Source: Planctomycetaceae bacterium | Lineage (GTDB): Bacteria > Planctomycetota > Planctomycetia > Pirellulales > Pirellulaceae | Reading direction: 5' to 3' | Assembly (NCBI GenBank): GCA_002723275.1 | Contig: PBNZ01000021.1 | Span: 111,931-175,930 of the forward strand | DNA: 64,000 nt | Part shown: positions 44,830 through 53,206 of the stretch, in pieces | How the letters are laid out: each line of letters opens with the position of its first letter | How positions within the stretch are numbered: position 1 is the first letter of the stretch | The notes under the pieces: model-generated | What the model saw: only the letters and a program-made list of their open reading frames with translations | Databases searched by the model: none | What the model was told of the DNA's origin: nothing | Translations under genes and position numbers: made by a program

Positions 44830-46098
44830 CTACTGGATAGCCTGCTCAAGTTCGAGAGCAGGCGGTCCGATCTTCTCCAGCAGTTCTTGTGGAGTGGTCT
44901 GCTCGGGATTATCGTCGAGACCTTGCTCGATCGCGCCGACTTGCGTCTTGACCGTGGCCAGCAGCGTTGACGACTGTCCCGCCGATGACGATTCAAGCCC
45001 ACTCAGTCCCTTGCTGACACAAGCGAGATAGTGCTTCAAGGTTCGACGAGCTTCGGTCACCGCAGGATTCGCTTCCACCTTGTTGTTTTCACCAAAACCA
45101 CCAAGATTCACGCGATTCTCTTCCTGCGGATTCTCTGCGTCGTATTTCTTGACTCGCTCAATCTCCACAAGGCAAGCAGCCAAGGCAACTTGGCCCAACC
45201 CTTTCACAAGCTCGTCACTGTTGAGATTCTGTGCCGAGCTATAGTCCAGTTTTCCAATCGACTCAGCTGCCGCACAGCGAACCCACAAAGGAGCCTCTTG
45301 GCTGGAAACAACACCGCCAATCGTTTTCGCAGCTCCGCTTAAACCAATATCGCCGAGCGTATCGATGGCCAGTTTCTTCTTCCAATAATGAGTGTCATGC
45401 TCAAGTGAGTTTTCAGGAAGTGGCGATTGGATGATTTTAACAAGCGGCGGAATCATTTTGTTGTCGGTTTGACCATCCGCTCGCAAGAGTCCTGCGTGTC
45501 GATTGAGGCTGATTAGCGCCGCTAACTGCACAACCTCAGGCTGTTTGTTTCTAGGATCCATCAGCTTAATCAAGAATGCCCTACTCTCAGCGTGGGGCAG
45601 CGGATACACCCGATTGTTCACCCGTGCCTCAACATCGTTGAGCAGACCAAGCATCAGAGTCGCGTTGTAACGACACGCCGGATGATAATTCTTCGTCGCA
45701 AGCTGGCGCAAATACTTTACGACTAACTCATCTCGAATGAATCGATGTACGTCAGGGCGATTACGGACCGACTCCAGGTCCTTCACCACCGTTGCCCGCC
45801 ACTTCGGGTAATCCTCCGGGCTCTGCTGGGCCGAGGGTTGTGTCATCGGGGCAAAGATGCAACGAACATAAAAGTTCTGCAACGTCTTTTGGTCGTCGGC
45901 CGATAAAGCTCCACCACCGGACAAAACTCGCCGGAGTTCGCGGCGGGCAGCACCCACCTGCTTGGAATCGACAATGGCCGACTTCACGGTGCGGTAGGGT
46001 TCCGATTGAGCTCGAGCCTTTTCAACGAAAAGGCCAAGAAAGGTCGTAAGCGTCAGAATGAGCGTCCAGCGGACGACTGGATTGGACAGTTTCAACAT
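44830..46098 (-). CDS. Secreted HEAT-like helical-repeat protein, function unknown
   Basis: About 422 residues from the ATG at 46098, preceded by TTGGAGTT (GGAG 6 bases away) and giving a signal peptide (RWTLILTLTTFLGLFVEKARAQ). The mature protein is alpha-helical with HEAT-like units such as YNATLMLGLLNDVEARV, VVQLAALISLNRHAG, KLAIDTLGDIGLSGAAKTI and LWVRCAAAESIGKLD. The C-terminal 60 residues are Gln/Ser-rich and end in a helix. Repeat domains of this sort usually mediate protein binding. No catalytic motif is visible. Convergent with the preceding membrane gene. Confidence 0.7.
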   Translation of the reverse strand: MLKLSNPVVRWTLILTLTTFLGLFVEKARAQSEPYRTVKSAIVDSKQVGAARRELRRVLSGGGALSADDQKTLQNFYVRCIFAPMTQPSAQQSPEDYPKWRATVVKDLESVRNRPDVHRFIRDELVVKYLRQLATKNYHPACRYNATLMLGLLNDVEARVNNRVYPLPHAESRAFLIKLMDPRNKQPEVVQLAALISLNRHAGLLRADGQTDNKMIPPLVKIIQSPLPENSLEHDTHYWKKKLAIDTLGDIGLSGAAKTIGGVVSSQEAPLWVRCAAAESIGKLDYSSAQNLNSDELVKGLGQVALAACLVEIERVKKYDAENPQEENRVNLGGFGENNKVEANPAVTEARRTLKHYLACVSKGLSGLESSSAGQSSTLLATVKTQVGAIEQGLDDNPEQTTPQELLEKIGPPALELEQAIQ

Positions 46099-46357
46099 GA
46101 CAACTCCAAGTCGCAGCAGCGGTTGTGGACGGGAAGAGACTTCCGACCTCTGGCCATGCGACAAGTTCTGTTCCGGGAAAGGCAGGGTAAAAATCGCCTA
46201 TCCTTCCAGAGTAATCTTTGAGAAAGATTCGTGTCAACGATTCTCGGCTGCGTTTGACACCAATCCGCCCGATGTCGTAGATTGGCACGAATACGACGCC
46301 TGTACCGTAAGTTCAAGCCCAATAATGCTTTCCGGCAGATACTGCCAGACCAAGACG

Positions 46358-46843
46358 ATGACTGAATTCGAAGAACGACTCTCAAAGGCGATCCACCGTG
46401 GTCGCCAGCGCAACGCGGAAGAGCAGCAGAAGGCTCGAGAACAGGCACTTAGTGAAGAGGAGTTAAAAAATCTTCACAATCAATATCGGCTTGAATTCTC
46501 GGAACATATCGAAGCTTGCTGCGGCCAGCTGCCCAATCATTTCCCCGGGTTTCAACTCGAATCGATTTATGGAGAGCGAGGCTGGGGTGCCGCCTGTTCA
46601 CGAGATGACATTGGTCCGGGTCCTGACGGTCGCCGGGCCAATTATTTCAGTCGACTCGAAATGAGCATCCGACCGTACAACAATCTGCACGTTGTCGAGC
46701 TGACGTCGAAGGGGACCATCCGCAACAAAGAGGTGTTCAATCGCACGCACTTCGAATTAATCAACAAGGTCGACACCGATACGTTCCTGCATCTTATCGA
46801 CGTCTGGGTTTTAGAATACGCGGAACTCTACGCAGCCAATTAG
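46358..46843 (+). CDS. Conserved hypothetical protein, 161 residues
   Basis: Not recognised. The ATG at 46358 begins MTEFEERLSKAIHRGRQRN; the frame is open to 46058 but that part lies over the divergent promoter region. The first 45 residues are a charged helix, probably coiled coil (EEQQKAREQALSEEELKN). The rest is a mixed alpha/beta domain with a C-C pair (HIEACCGQ) and conserved-looking FNRTHFELINKVDTDTF. It has no signal peptide or membrane segment, so it is cytosolic. The next gene follows after 12 bases and may be co-transcribed. Confidence 0.65.
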   Translation: MTEFEERLSKAIHRGRQRNAEEQQKAREQALSEEELKNLHNQYRLEFSEHIEACCGQLPNHFPGFQLESIYGERGWGAACSRDDIGPGPDGRRANYFSRLEMSIRPYNNLHVVELTSKGTIRNKEVFNRTHFELINKVDTDTFLHLIDVWVLEYAELYAAN

Positions 46844-46855
46844 GGCGATCATTTC

Positions 46856-47518
46856 TTGAGCGTGACCAGCCGTTTCGCATCATCTCGTAGCAATCGGCCT
46901 AGCCTAGGACATCTCATCCTGTGGGTCAGCTGTTGCGCTGTCTTTTTTGGTCTCTCTCGATCCTTTGCGTTTGACCTAACAAATCCATTGGACGTTGTGC
47001 TGTTGAGTTCTTTGGCGGCTGTTTACGGAGCTTGTTGGGCAGGATGCTTGACGGTCATCTACCGTTGCGTTTTCACTTCACGACCCGAAATAGCCCCGGG
47101 TGAGTGGCTTCTCTTTTGTCTCGGTTTGATCATGACCGTTGAGGTGCTCTTGTCGCAACTTCCGGAAGACCTGGTCATTCGCAAACCAGCATTGAGTCTG
47201 GCCTTTACTTGCGCAATCCTAATCACACCCACACTGAGCCGTCGTTTGGTAACGCGATGGAAAGTACTTTTCGTTTTATTCGTACTTGCCTACATAGCGC
47301 CGCTGTCACTGGCGTTGACTCAATCCCTCGCACTCACCGACGCGCCGACGGTGTTGGTTGTGATGCAACGCGCGCGACCCTACCTGATTCTTATCGCCCT
47401 GGCTGTGATTGTTTTCCTGGATACTCTAGCAGGCCAAAAACAGGTTTGGTCCCATTGGCTCGGAATAGCATGTACCACCATCTGGCTCCTATTCGAAGCC
47501 ATTCGTGACCTTACGTAG
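46856..47518 (+). CDS. Polytopic membrane protein, function unknown
   Basis: 220 residues with about six hydrophobic helices (HLILWVSCCAVFFGL, VVLLSSLAAVYGACWAGCL, EWLLFCLGLIMTVEVLL, KVLFVLFVLAYIAPLSLAL, PYLILIALAVIVFLDTL, WLGIACTTIWLLFEAI). No family motif recognised. The TTG at 46856 has AGGG upstream; a GTG two codons on is an alternative. It lies 12 bases behind the 161-residue hypothetical gene and is convergent with the PQQ-propeller gene. Confidence 0.65.
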   Translation: MSVTSRFASSRSNRPSLGHLILWVSCCAVFFGLSRSFAFDLTNPLDVVLLSSLAAVYGACWAGCLTVIYRCVFTSRPEIAPGEWLLFCLGLIMTVEVLLSQLPEDLVIRKPALSLAFTCAILITPTLSRRLVTRWKVLFVLFVLAYIAPLSLALTQSLALTDAPTVLVVMQRARPYLILIALAVIVFLDTLAGQKQVWSHWLGIACTTIWLLFEAIRDLT

Positions 47519-47545
47519 AATTCGTGTAGGTCGTCGACAGGGGCA

Positions 47546-48919
47546 CTATTCCTGACGCAAACAATAGATACGATCGGCGGTACGAATGAGCAGGTAGCCG
47601 TCAACCATGGCAGGTGTTGCCATGCAAAGTTCATCTTCTTCGAGTTCATTCACATGAAGCACTTCGAATTCACGCCCCGCTTTGATCACAAAGGTCTTTC
47701 CATCTTCGTTCAGACAGAAGATCTTGCCGTTGTAGGCCCAAGGTGAGCTAGTAAAGGCTCGACCTCCCGGAATTCGCTGTCTGCCATAAACTTCTTTGCC
47801 CGTAGCCGCATCGTAGCAGGCAAAAAATCCGCGATCATAGAGCACGTAAATCAGTCCATCGTAGAGCAGCGTGCTGGGATTGTAGGGAGCCGCCTTGGGC
47901 TGGCACCAGGCAATGAATTCATTGGAGGTGGAGTCAGGCTCTAGCGAAATATCACCCTCTGCTCCCGGGCGAACCGCGAATAATGGTTTGCGCCGATCCA
48001 TGACGTACCCAGAACTCACAAACAAAAAGTCATCGTTGGCGTACGGCATCGCAATGGTAATCGACGAACAACCTCCAAATTCATACAGCAGATTTCCGTC
48101 CAGATCATAGCTGCGAACCTTACCGGTTCCGGGAGTAATGATTTCCGTGCGAAGGTCATTTTCCCAAATGAACGGTGTTGCCCAATTGCTTTTCTCATCC
48201 CGTTCAACTCGCCAGATCGTTTCGCCTGTCGCTGCATCAAGAGCCGTCAAATAAGATTCTTCTTCATTGTCGTTGACGTAATACAACCGCCCTTCAAACA
48301 ACACGGGTGATGCCGCGGTACCCCATTCAAATCTCGTCTTATGAGCAGCAAGCTCCTGTTGCCAGATCAACTCACCATCCAACGACAGACAAAAAATGCC
48401 CACGTTTCCGAAAAGACAATAGATGCGTTCTCCGTCTGTGACCGGTGTCTCAGAGGCGTAACTGTTTTTGATGTGTAAACCCTTCTCAGGGATTCCTTCA
48501 TCGACCGTCTTCTCCCACAAGAGTTCGCCATCCGTTAGCCGCAAACAGATCACTTTCCAGAAATGCTTTGACCGGGGCGGGGCAGGGCGGTTTCCACCAA
48601 AGTACAGTCCCTTTTTGACAGGCTCACTCACCTCTTCATTCACCACGGTGGTCACGAAAACCCGATCGCCCCAAACGATCGGCGATGACCAACCCCGGCC
48701 AGCCAGATCATGTTTCCAAACGACTTTTTCCTCCGCCGACCAACGATCAGGCAGAGAAGCATCATCTGCCACTGCGCCCCGCGAGTTTGCGCCCCGGAAT
48801 TGAGGCCAAGACTTCATCTCCTTGTTGACCTCACTCCAGACTTCGGGCGGAGACAGCAGAACCCAAGAAAGAGCGACGGGTAGAAGACAAAGCAGCGGAA
48901 GGCGCAGGATCAAATGCAT
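47546..48919 (-). CDS. Secreted PQQ-like beta-propeller protein (BamB-like repeats)
   Basis: 457 residues with a signal peptide (MHLILRLPLLCLLPVALSW). The mature part begins WPQFRGANSRGAVADD, a hallmark of planctomycete PQQ-like propellers, followed by eight-bladed repeats such as DGELLWEKTVDEG, LDGELIWQQELAAH, LDAATGETIWRVER and CYDAATGKEVYGRQ. It lacks the cytochrome and calcium-site features of true PQQ dehydrogenases, so it is likely a binding or scaffold propeller. Probably periplasmic. Confidence 0.85.
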   Translation of the reverse strand: MHLILRLPLLCLLPVALSWVLLSPPEVWSEVNKEMKSWPQFRGANSRGAVADDASLPDRWSAEEKVVWKHDLAGRGWSSPIVWGDRVFVTTVVNEEVSEPVKKGLYFGGNRPAPPRSKHFWKVICLRLTDGELLWEKTVDEGIPEKGLHIKNSYASETPVTDGERIYCLFGNVGIFCLSLDGELIWQQELAAHKTRFEWGTAASPVLFEGRLYYVNDNEEESYLTALDAATGETIWRVERDEKSNWATPFIWENDLRTEIITPGTGKVRSYDLDGNLLYEFGGCSSITIAMPYANDDFLFVSSGYVMDRRKPLFAVRPGAEGDISLEPDSTSNEFIAWCQPKAAPYNPSTLLYDGLIYVLYDRGFFACYDAATGKEVYGRQRIPGGRAFTSSPWAYNGKIFCLNEDGKTFVIKAGREFEVLHVNELEEDELCMATPAMVDGYLLIRTADRIYCLRQE

Positions 48920-49314
48920 TTTTCGTTGACTCGCAAAGTGGTGGAGGAAACTCGACCCAAATTGTACTTATCGAGAATCATTTGGCGACGGCGATTTGCG
49001 TAACTTTGCGTATCTCAATCGGCGGCCAGCCGACCAATGCAGACGGCATTGGTGATGGGCGGGCCGGGCTATCCGCCCCGCGTTAGACAGTTAGCCTGCA
49101 CTGCACTCCTCCGCATCCATTGAAGAAATCTGACGATTTGACAAGACGATCGCAGTGATGCCACCGAGAGGAATTTGGGGATCAGCTTTTGCTCCCGAGG
49201 CCCGAGAAAGAGAAGACGCTATAATTCGAATAATTGTTCCGTGTACAGCTCACTGTATAGCTCACCCGGCAATCTCCCATTTTTTGGAGTGATCCGACCC
49301 CTTTTCCACTAACC
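48920..49314. other. Divergent intergenic region, no gene supported
   Basis: 395 bases between the PQQ-propeller gene and the cytochrome gene. A perfect -10-like TATAAT lies at 49220-49225 on the plus strand, 90 bases ahead of the cytochrome start, but there is no good -35 at 16-18 bases. AGCTCACTGTATAGCTCAC at about 49247 contains an imperfect short direct repeat (AGCTCAC). No hairpin or small gene stands out. Confidence 0.45.
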
Positions 49315-50919
49315 GTGCCTGTATCCCTTCGAACATTACGCTCACGCCGCACCTTGCTGCTCGCCAGCCTGTTTGCCCTTACCCTAGGCTGCAATCCCTC
49401 CGAGCACCCATCTTCGCCGGAAACTCATTCCGAGGAGGAGGAGGCGGGAACGATCCACGGCCGGGTCATCGCTGATGGGAAAGGGGTCGCTGACGCTCGA
49501 GTTCGCATCAAGGGCACAACGATCAGCACACGGAGTGACGCGGATGGCATTTTTAAAATTGATGCCGTAGCCAATCCGCAAGACCCGCCAACGGTAACCG
49601 CAGCCAAAAAGGGTTTCTTTATTCAGGGCACGGTTGCCGAAACGCTTCCGGTCGTTCTGGAACTGCAATCGATCCCTTCCGTCGACTACGAGGCCTACAA
49701 GTGGACGGATCCCCATCCTGACGAAACAAAGGACCACAACTGCGGCAACTGTCATCTTGAGATCTACGAGGAGTGGACGTCAGACGCGCATGCTCATTCG
49801 GCGACCAATCCGAGATTTTTAAATCTCTACGACGGCACCGATTGGCATGGTACACCCAATGTTGGCTGGAATCTTCTTGAAGATTATCCAGAGGGCGCGG
49901 GGGTGTGTAATTCGTGTCATGCCCCGAGCGCTTCGCTAGATGAGTTAGCCGTCGAGGACATTCGCAATATTCAGGGCGTCGCGAAAGAGGGCGTCCATTG
50001 CGACTTCTGCCATAAGGTCCAAGACATCTCAACCGAGGCCGTCGGATTAGCTCATGGACGTTTTGGCATGTCGTTGCTTCGTCCGGATCATGGGCAATTG
50101 TTCTTCGGTCCCCTGGACGACGTGGATCGTGGCGACGACGTTTATTCCCCGCTGCAGTCGCAAAGTCAGTATTGCGCGAGCTGCCACGAAGGAGTGATCT
50201 TTGGTGTACACGTCTACAGCACTTATTCGGAGTGGCTGGAAAGCCCTGCACGGCAAAAAGGATTGGAATGCCAATCCTGTCATATGCGTCCCACGGGTAA
50301 GATGACGAATATCGCGCCGAATTCCGGAGGGATCAATCGCGATCCGCACACGTTGGCCAGCCACCAATTCCTGCGTGGCGATCGAGAGCAGATGCTCAAC
50401 GACTGTTTACAGGTCGAAAGTGACGTCGAGTTTATGGAAGAGGAGACGGAGGCCGAGATTCGTATTACGACTCGAAATGTGGGCCATCGAGTTCCGACCG
50501 GCTTCATCGACCGTCATCTAATCCTGGTCGTAGAAGCCTTTCGTGCTGACGGCACTGCGGTGAGTAATTCAGATAGCGAGCTTCAGTTGCCGGAACGAGC
50601 GGGTGATTCTTCTGGCAAAGCAGGAAAACTCTATGCCAAATACGCGCCGGACAACGGTGAACCGCGTCCATTCTGGCAACTCGAGCAAGAAACCATTGAC
50701 ACGCGTTTGCTTCCCGATCACGTGGAGCAGCAGAAGTTCCAGTTCGGTTCTGACGTTGATTCATTGCGAGTCCGTTTACTCTACCGTCGATTTTGGCAGG
50801 CCACTGCCGACGAAAAGCAGTGGCCAGAGAACGAGATCGTCGTTTATGACGAAACGTTTTCAAGACCCACGAAAAGCACTTCTCCACAGGTCAGCCCAGA
50901 ATCAGATCCTGTAGACTAG
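49315..50919 (+). CDS. Five-heme c-type cytochrome lipoprotein with carboxypeptidase-regulatory-like domain
   Basis: 534 residues. The GTG start gives a lipoprotein signal with lipobox LTLGC (Cys26). Residues about 45-115 form a carboxypeptidase-regulatory-like (Ig-type) domain (GTIHGRVIADGKGVADARVR). Five CxxCH heme sites follow at about 143, 198, 229, 287 and 319 (CGNCH, CNSCH, CDFCH, CASCH, CQSCH), as in cytochrome c554-like multiheme proteins. The last 160 residues are a beta-sandwich-like domain (EAEIRITTRNVGHRVPTGF). Likely an outer-surface or periplasmic electron carrier. The start of the next gene lies 4 bases after its stop. No electron-transfer partner is evident nearby. Confidence 0.88.
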   Translation: MPVSLRTLRSRRTLLLASLFALTLGCNPSEHPSSPETHSEEEEAGTIHGRVIADGKGVADARVRIKGTTISTRSDADGIFKIDAVANPQDPPTVTAAKKGFFIQGTVAETLPVVLELQSIPSVDYEAYKWTDPHPDETKDHNCGNCHLEIYEEWTSDAHAHSATNPRFLNLYDGTDWHGTPNVGWNLLEDYPEGAGVCNSCHAPSASLDELAVEDIRNIQGVAKEGVHCDFCHKVQDISTEAVGLAHGRFGMSLLRPDHGQLFFGPLDDVDRGDDVYSPLQSQSQYCASCHEGVIFGVHVYSTYSEWLESPARQKGLECQSCHMRPTGKMTNIAPNSGGINRDPHTLASHQFLRGDREQMLNDCLQVESDVEFMEEETEAEIRITTRNVGHRVPTGFIDRHLILVVEAFRADGTAVSNSDSELQLPERAGDSSGKAGKLYAKYAPDNGEPRPFWQLEQETIDTRLLPDHVEQQKFQFGSDVDSLRVRLLYRRFWQATADEKQWPENEIVVYDETFSRPTKSTSPQVSPESDPVD

Positions 50920-50923
50920 GGGC

Positions 50924-52639
50924 ATGCCAGCGTCGTTTCGAAATCCCGTCTATGCTCAAGTCGGCATGTTTCTGGCCGTTTTGGTGACTGTCAGGCTCTA
51001 CTACGCGCTGATCGAAGCGAATACTGCAACTCTTTATCCTTGGATCACCTCGACGAATTCTCGCCTCATCACGTTACACCTGCTCGCGATTCCGGCCGCG
51101 ACGCTGGGCGGTATGGCCGCGAGAAAATGGCTCACCAAGCTCACAATCATCCCGGTCAGTCTCGTGTGCGGAAGTTTGCTCACACTCGTCTACAGCAGTC
51201 TGTCAGGGGCTTTCATCGGCTTGGCCTGCGGCATTTACGTCCAGAATCTTCGGCTGCGAACATTTCTTCATCATCTAATTCGACCTTTTATTTCGCTTTG
51301 GCTACCTGGACTCTGCGCAGGGGTGTTACTCGGGCTCATCTCTTTCCGAATAAGGATTTCCACCCAAGAGAATCTACCGATCGCCTACCTGCTACCTTGG
51401 CTAGGGATCTTCGGACTCGCGATCTTGGCGACGTGGATTGTCTTCACCCGCGTCCCATGGTCAGCATGGGGAATCAAACGCCCATTGATCCTGTTAGGGT
51501 TTATGTTTGCGTTGTCGTTGGGCCTGGTCACAGGCCCGACCGTTGATCATTTCTACCGGATCCATCGAATCGGTGACGCAGGCAGTTACTGGTGGCAGAT
51601 TCCAACCTGGGAGGAGATTCCGACACATGGGATCTGTTTTGTAAATGGGATCGAATTGCGCGACGGTTCGAATGATCACATTCATCAATTACGTGGCTTT
51701 CGCCACTGCAATTGGCTGGTGATCGAAGATGTCGAGGCAATACCGGATACCTTCGCTTCGTCGCTGCTGCCGCTACAGCACCTATGGCATGTCAGAATCC
51801 GAGACGCGCAGTTGGGCGATTCTGGGTTATCGGCATTGGCGCATTGTCCTCAGCTGTCATCACTGACACTCGAACGCGCAGGGATTACTCAAAACGGCCT
51901 CAAACACCTGACGAGAATGACTCGTCTTCAACATCTAACCATCGACGGCATCGAGGGGGACACGCCGGACCTCACAGAACTGGTAGGAAGTGGCAGCATT
52001 ACTGCTTTGGATTTACGCAATGTCATGATCGATGATGACGCATTGATGAAACTCCAGGGCCTGCGCGGCTTGGAAAAGCTCATCTTCAGTGATTGCCCGA
52101 TCACGGGCCGGGGATTCACCCATCTACAGACACATCAACGATTGAGTAGTTTGGTTTTGATCGACTGTCCAATCGAAGATCGATATTTGACAGATCTCAG
52201 AAAGCTGCCGATGAACTGGGTGACACTCGAAGGTTTTCCAATCAGCGATGAGAGTATCAAGGTCCTTGGGTCGATCAACTCTCTAATTGGCCTTTCGCTC
52301 CGCCGCACCGGTCTCTCCGATGAACAAGTCCAATCGCTGTTAGCTTCTCCGACTGAACATCTGATTCTGGACGCGAGTCAATTGACGGCAAATTCACGTG
52401 AATCTCTCATTGGCACCGACGACGTCCATTTGTATGTCGATGATCAAGAGATCACGGCACAGGACATCGAACGACTCAGCCAACTCGAACACGATGTCAC
52501 CCTTCACGGTTGCCAATTCGACCATGAAAGTCTCGAGGCTTTACGGAATCATCAGGGCAAAACAATCTTCCATTTGCTCGAGTGCAAACTCAGCCCTGCA
52601 GAACTCAAATCCATCCAAAGCGATTGTGTTCGGTATTAA
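50924..52639 (+). CDS. Integral membrane protein with C-terminal leucine-rich repeats
   Basis: 571 residues. The first 210 contain about six membrane helices (MFLAVLVTVRLYYALI, LLAIPAATLGGMAA, LVCGSLLTLVYSSLSGA, LWLPGLCAGVLLGLI, LPWLGIFGLAILATW, LLGFMFALSLGLVTG). From about residue 235, leucine-rich repeats follow (LGDSGLSALAHCPQLSSLTL, GITQNGLKHLTRMTRLQHLT, GSGSITALDLRNVMIDD). LRR domains bind proteins; the membrane part is unlike any family I recognise. It starts 4 bases after the multiheme cytochrome, so the two are very likely one operon. Confidence 0.8.
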   Translation: MPASFRNPVYAQVGMFLAVLVTVRLYYALIEANTATLYPWITSTNSRLITLHLLAIPAATLGGMAARKWLTKLTIIPVSLVCGSLLTLVYSSLSGAFIGLACGIYVQNLRLRTFLHHLIRPFISLWLPGLCAGVLLGLISFRIRISTQENLPIAYLLPWLGIFGLAILATWIVFTRVPWSAWGIKRPLILLGFMFALSLGLVTGPTVDHFYRIHRIGDAGSYWWQIPTWEEIPTHGICFVNGIELRDGSNDHIHQLRGFRHCNWLVIEDVEAIPDTFASSLLPLQHLWHVRIRDAQLGDSGLSALAHCPQLSSLTLERAGITQNGLKHLTRMTRLQHLTIDGIEGDTPDLTELVGSGSITALDLRNVMIDDDALMKLQGLRGLEKLIFSDCPITGRGFTHLQTHQRLSSLVLIDCPIEDRYLTDLRKLPMNWVTLEGFPISDESIKVLGSINSLIGLSLRRTGLSDEQVQSLLASPTEHLILDASQLTANSRESLIGTDDVHLYVDDQEITAQDIERLSQLEHDVTLHGCQFDHESLEALRNHQGKTIFHLLECKLSPAELKSIQSDCVRY

Positions 52640-52652
52640 TGAAGTCCGACAG

Positions 52653-53123
52653 CTATTTCTGCTTCGCGGCGACACGCTGGATGGCGTCAAATTCCTTCTT
52701 GCGAACCGGTTGCACTGACAGGCGAGATCCTTTGCGGAGCAATTCCATTTCTTTCAAGGCAGCCACCTTTCGCAGATCAGCCAGCGAGATAGGCTCCAAA
52801 AAGATCTCATCCAGCTGAATATCCACCATGAACCAGCGAGGATTCTCCGCAGAGGATTTGGGATCGAAGTGTTTGTCCTTCGGATCCCAAGCGGTAAAGT
52901 CTGGATACGATTCTTTGACGATCTTGGCGGTTCCCACGACGGCACTGGGATCGGCGTTGGAATGATAGAGCAAAACCCGGTCGCCGATTCGCATGTCATC
53001 ACGCATAAAATTGCGTGCTTGATAATTACGAACGCCATCCCAATGGGTCGTCTTCTTTTTTGCCTTGGCGAGATCCTGAATGGAAAACTCGCTCGGCTCC
53101 GTCTTCATCAACCAATACTTCAT
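52653..53123 (-). CDS. EVE-domain protein (PUA-like, thymocyte nuclear protein 1 homologue)
   Basis: 156 residues: MKYWLMKTEPSEFSIQDL is the EVE-domain start, followed by THWDGVRNYQARNFMRDDM, VLLYHSNADPSAVVG and ENPRWFMVDIQLDE. EVE proteins of this size bind modified bases (5-methylcytosine family) in DNA or RNA; bacterial members are poorly characterised. The ATG at 53123 has AGGGA upstream; the TTG at 53138 is not needed. It stands alone, convergent with the LRR gene. No restriction or toxin gene is adjacent, although EVE genes often sit in defence contexts. Confidence 0.92.
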   Translation of the reverse strand: MKYWLMKTEPSEFSIQDLAKAKKKTTHWDGVRNYQARNFMRDDMRIGDRVLLYHSNADPSAVVGTAKIVKESYPDFTAWDPKDKHFDPKSSAENPRWFMVDIQLDEIFLEPISLADLRKVAALKEMELLRKGSRLSVQPVRKKEFDAIQRVAAKQK

Positions 53124-53206
53124 GTTGAATCCCTGCAATTAGCTCGTGACGCGACTCGAATGGGTCGCGTTGCGTCGCCAATTATGATGGAGATTCGCCG
53201 AAAACT

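Noticed and set aside
52653-53123. Defence island around the EVE-domain gene
   Set aside because: No restriction, nuclease, toxin or mobile-element gene lies next to it.
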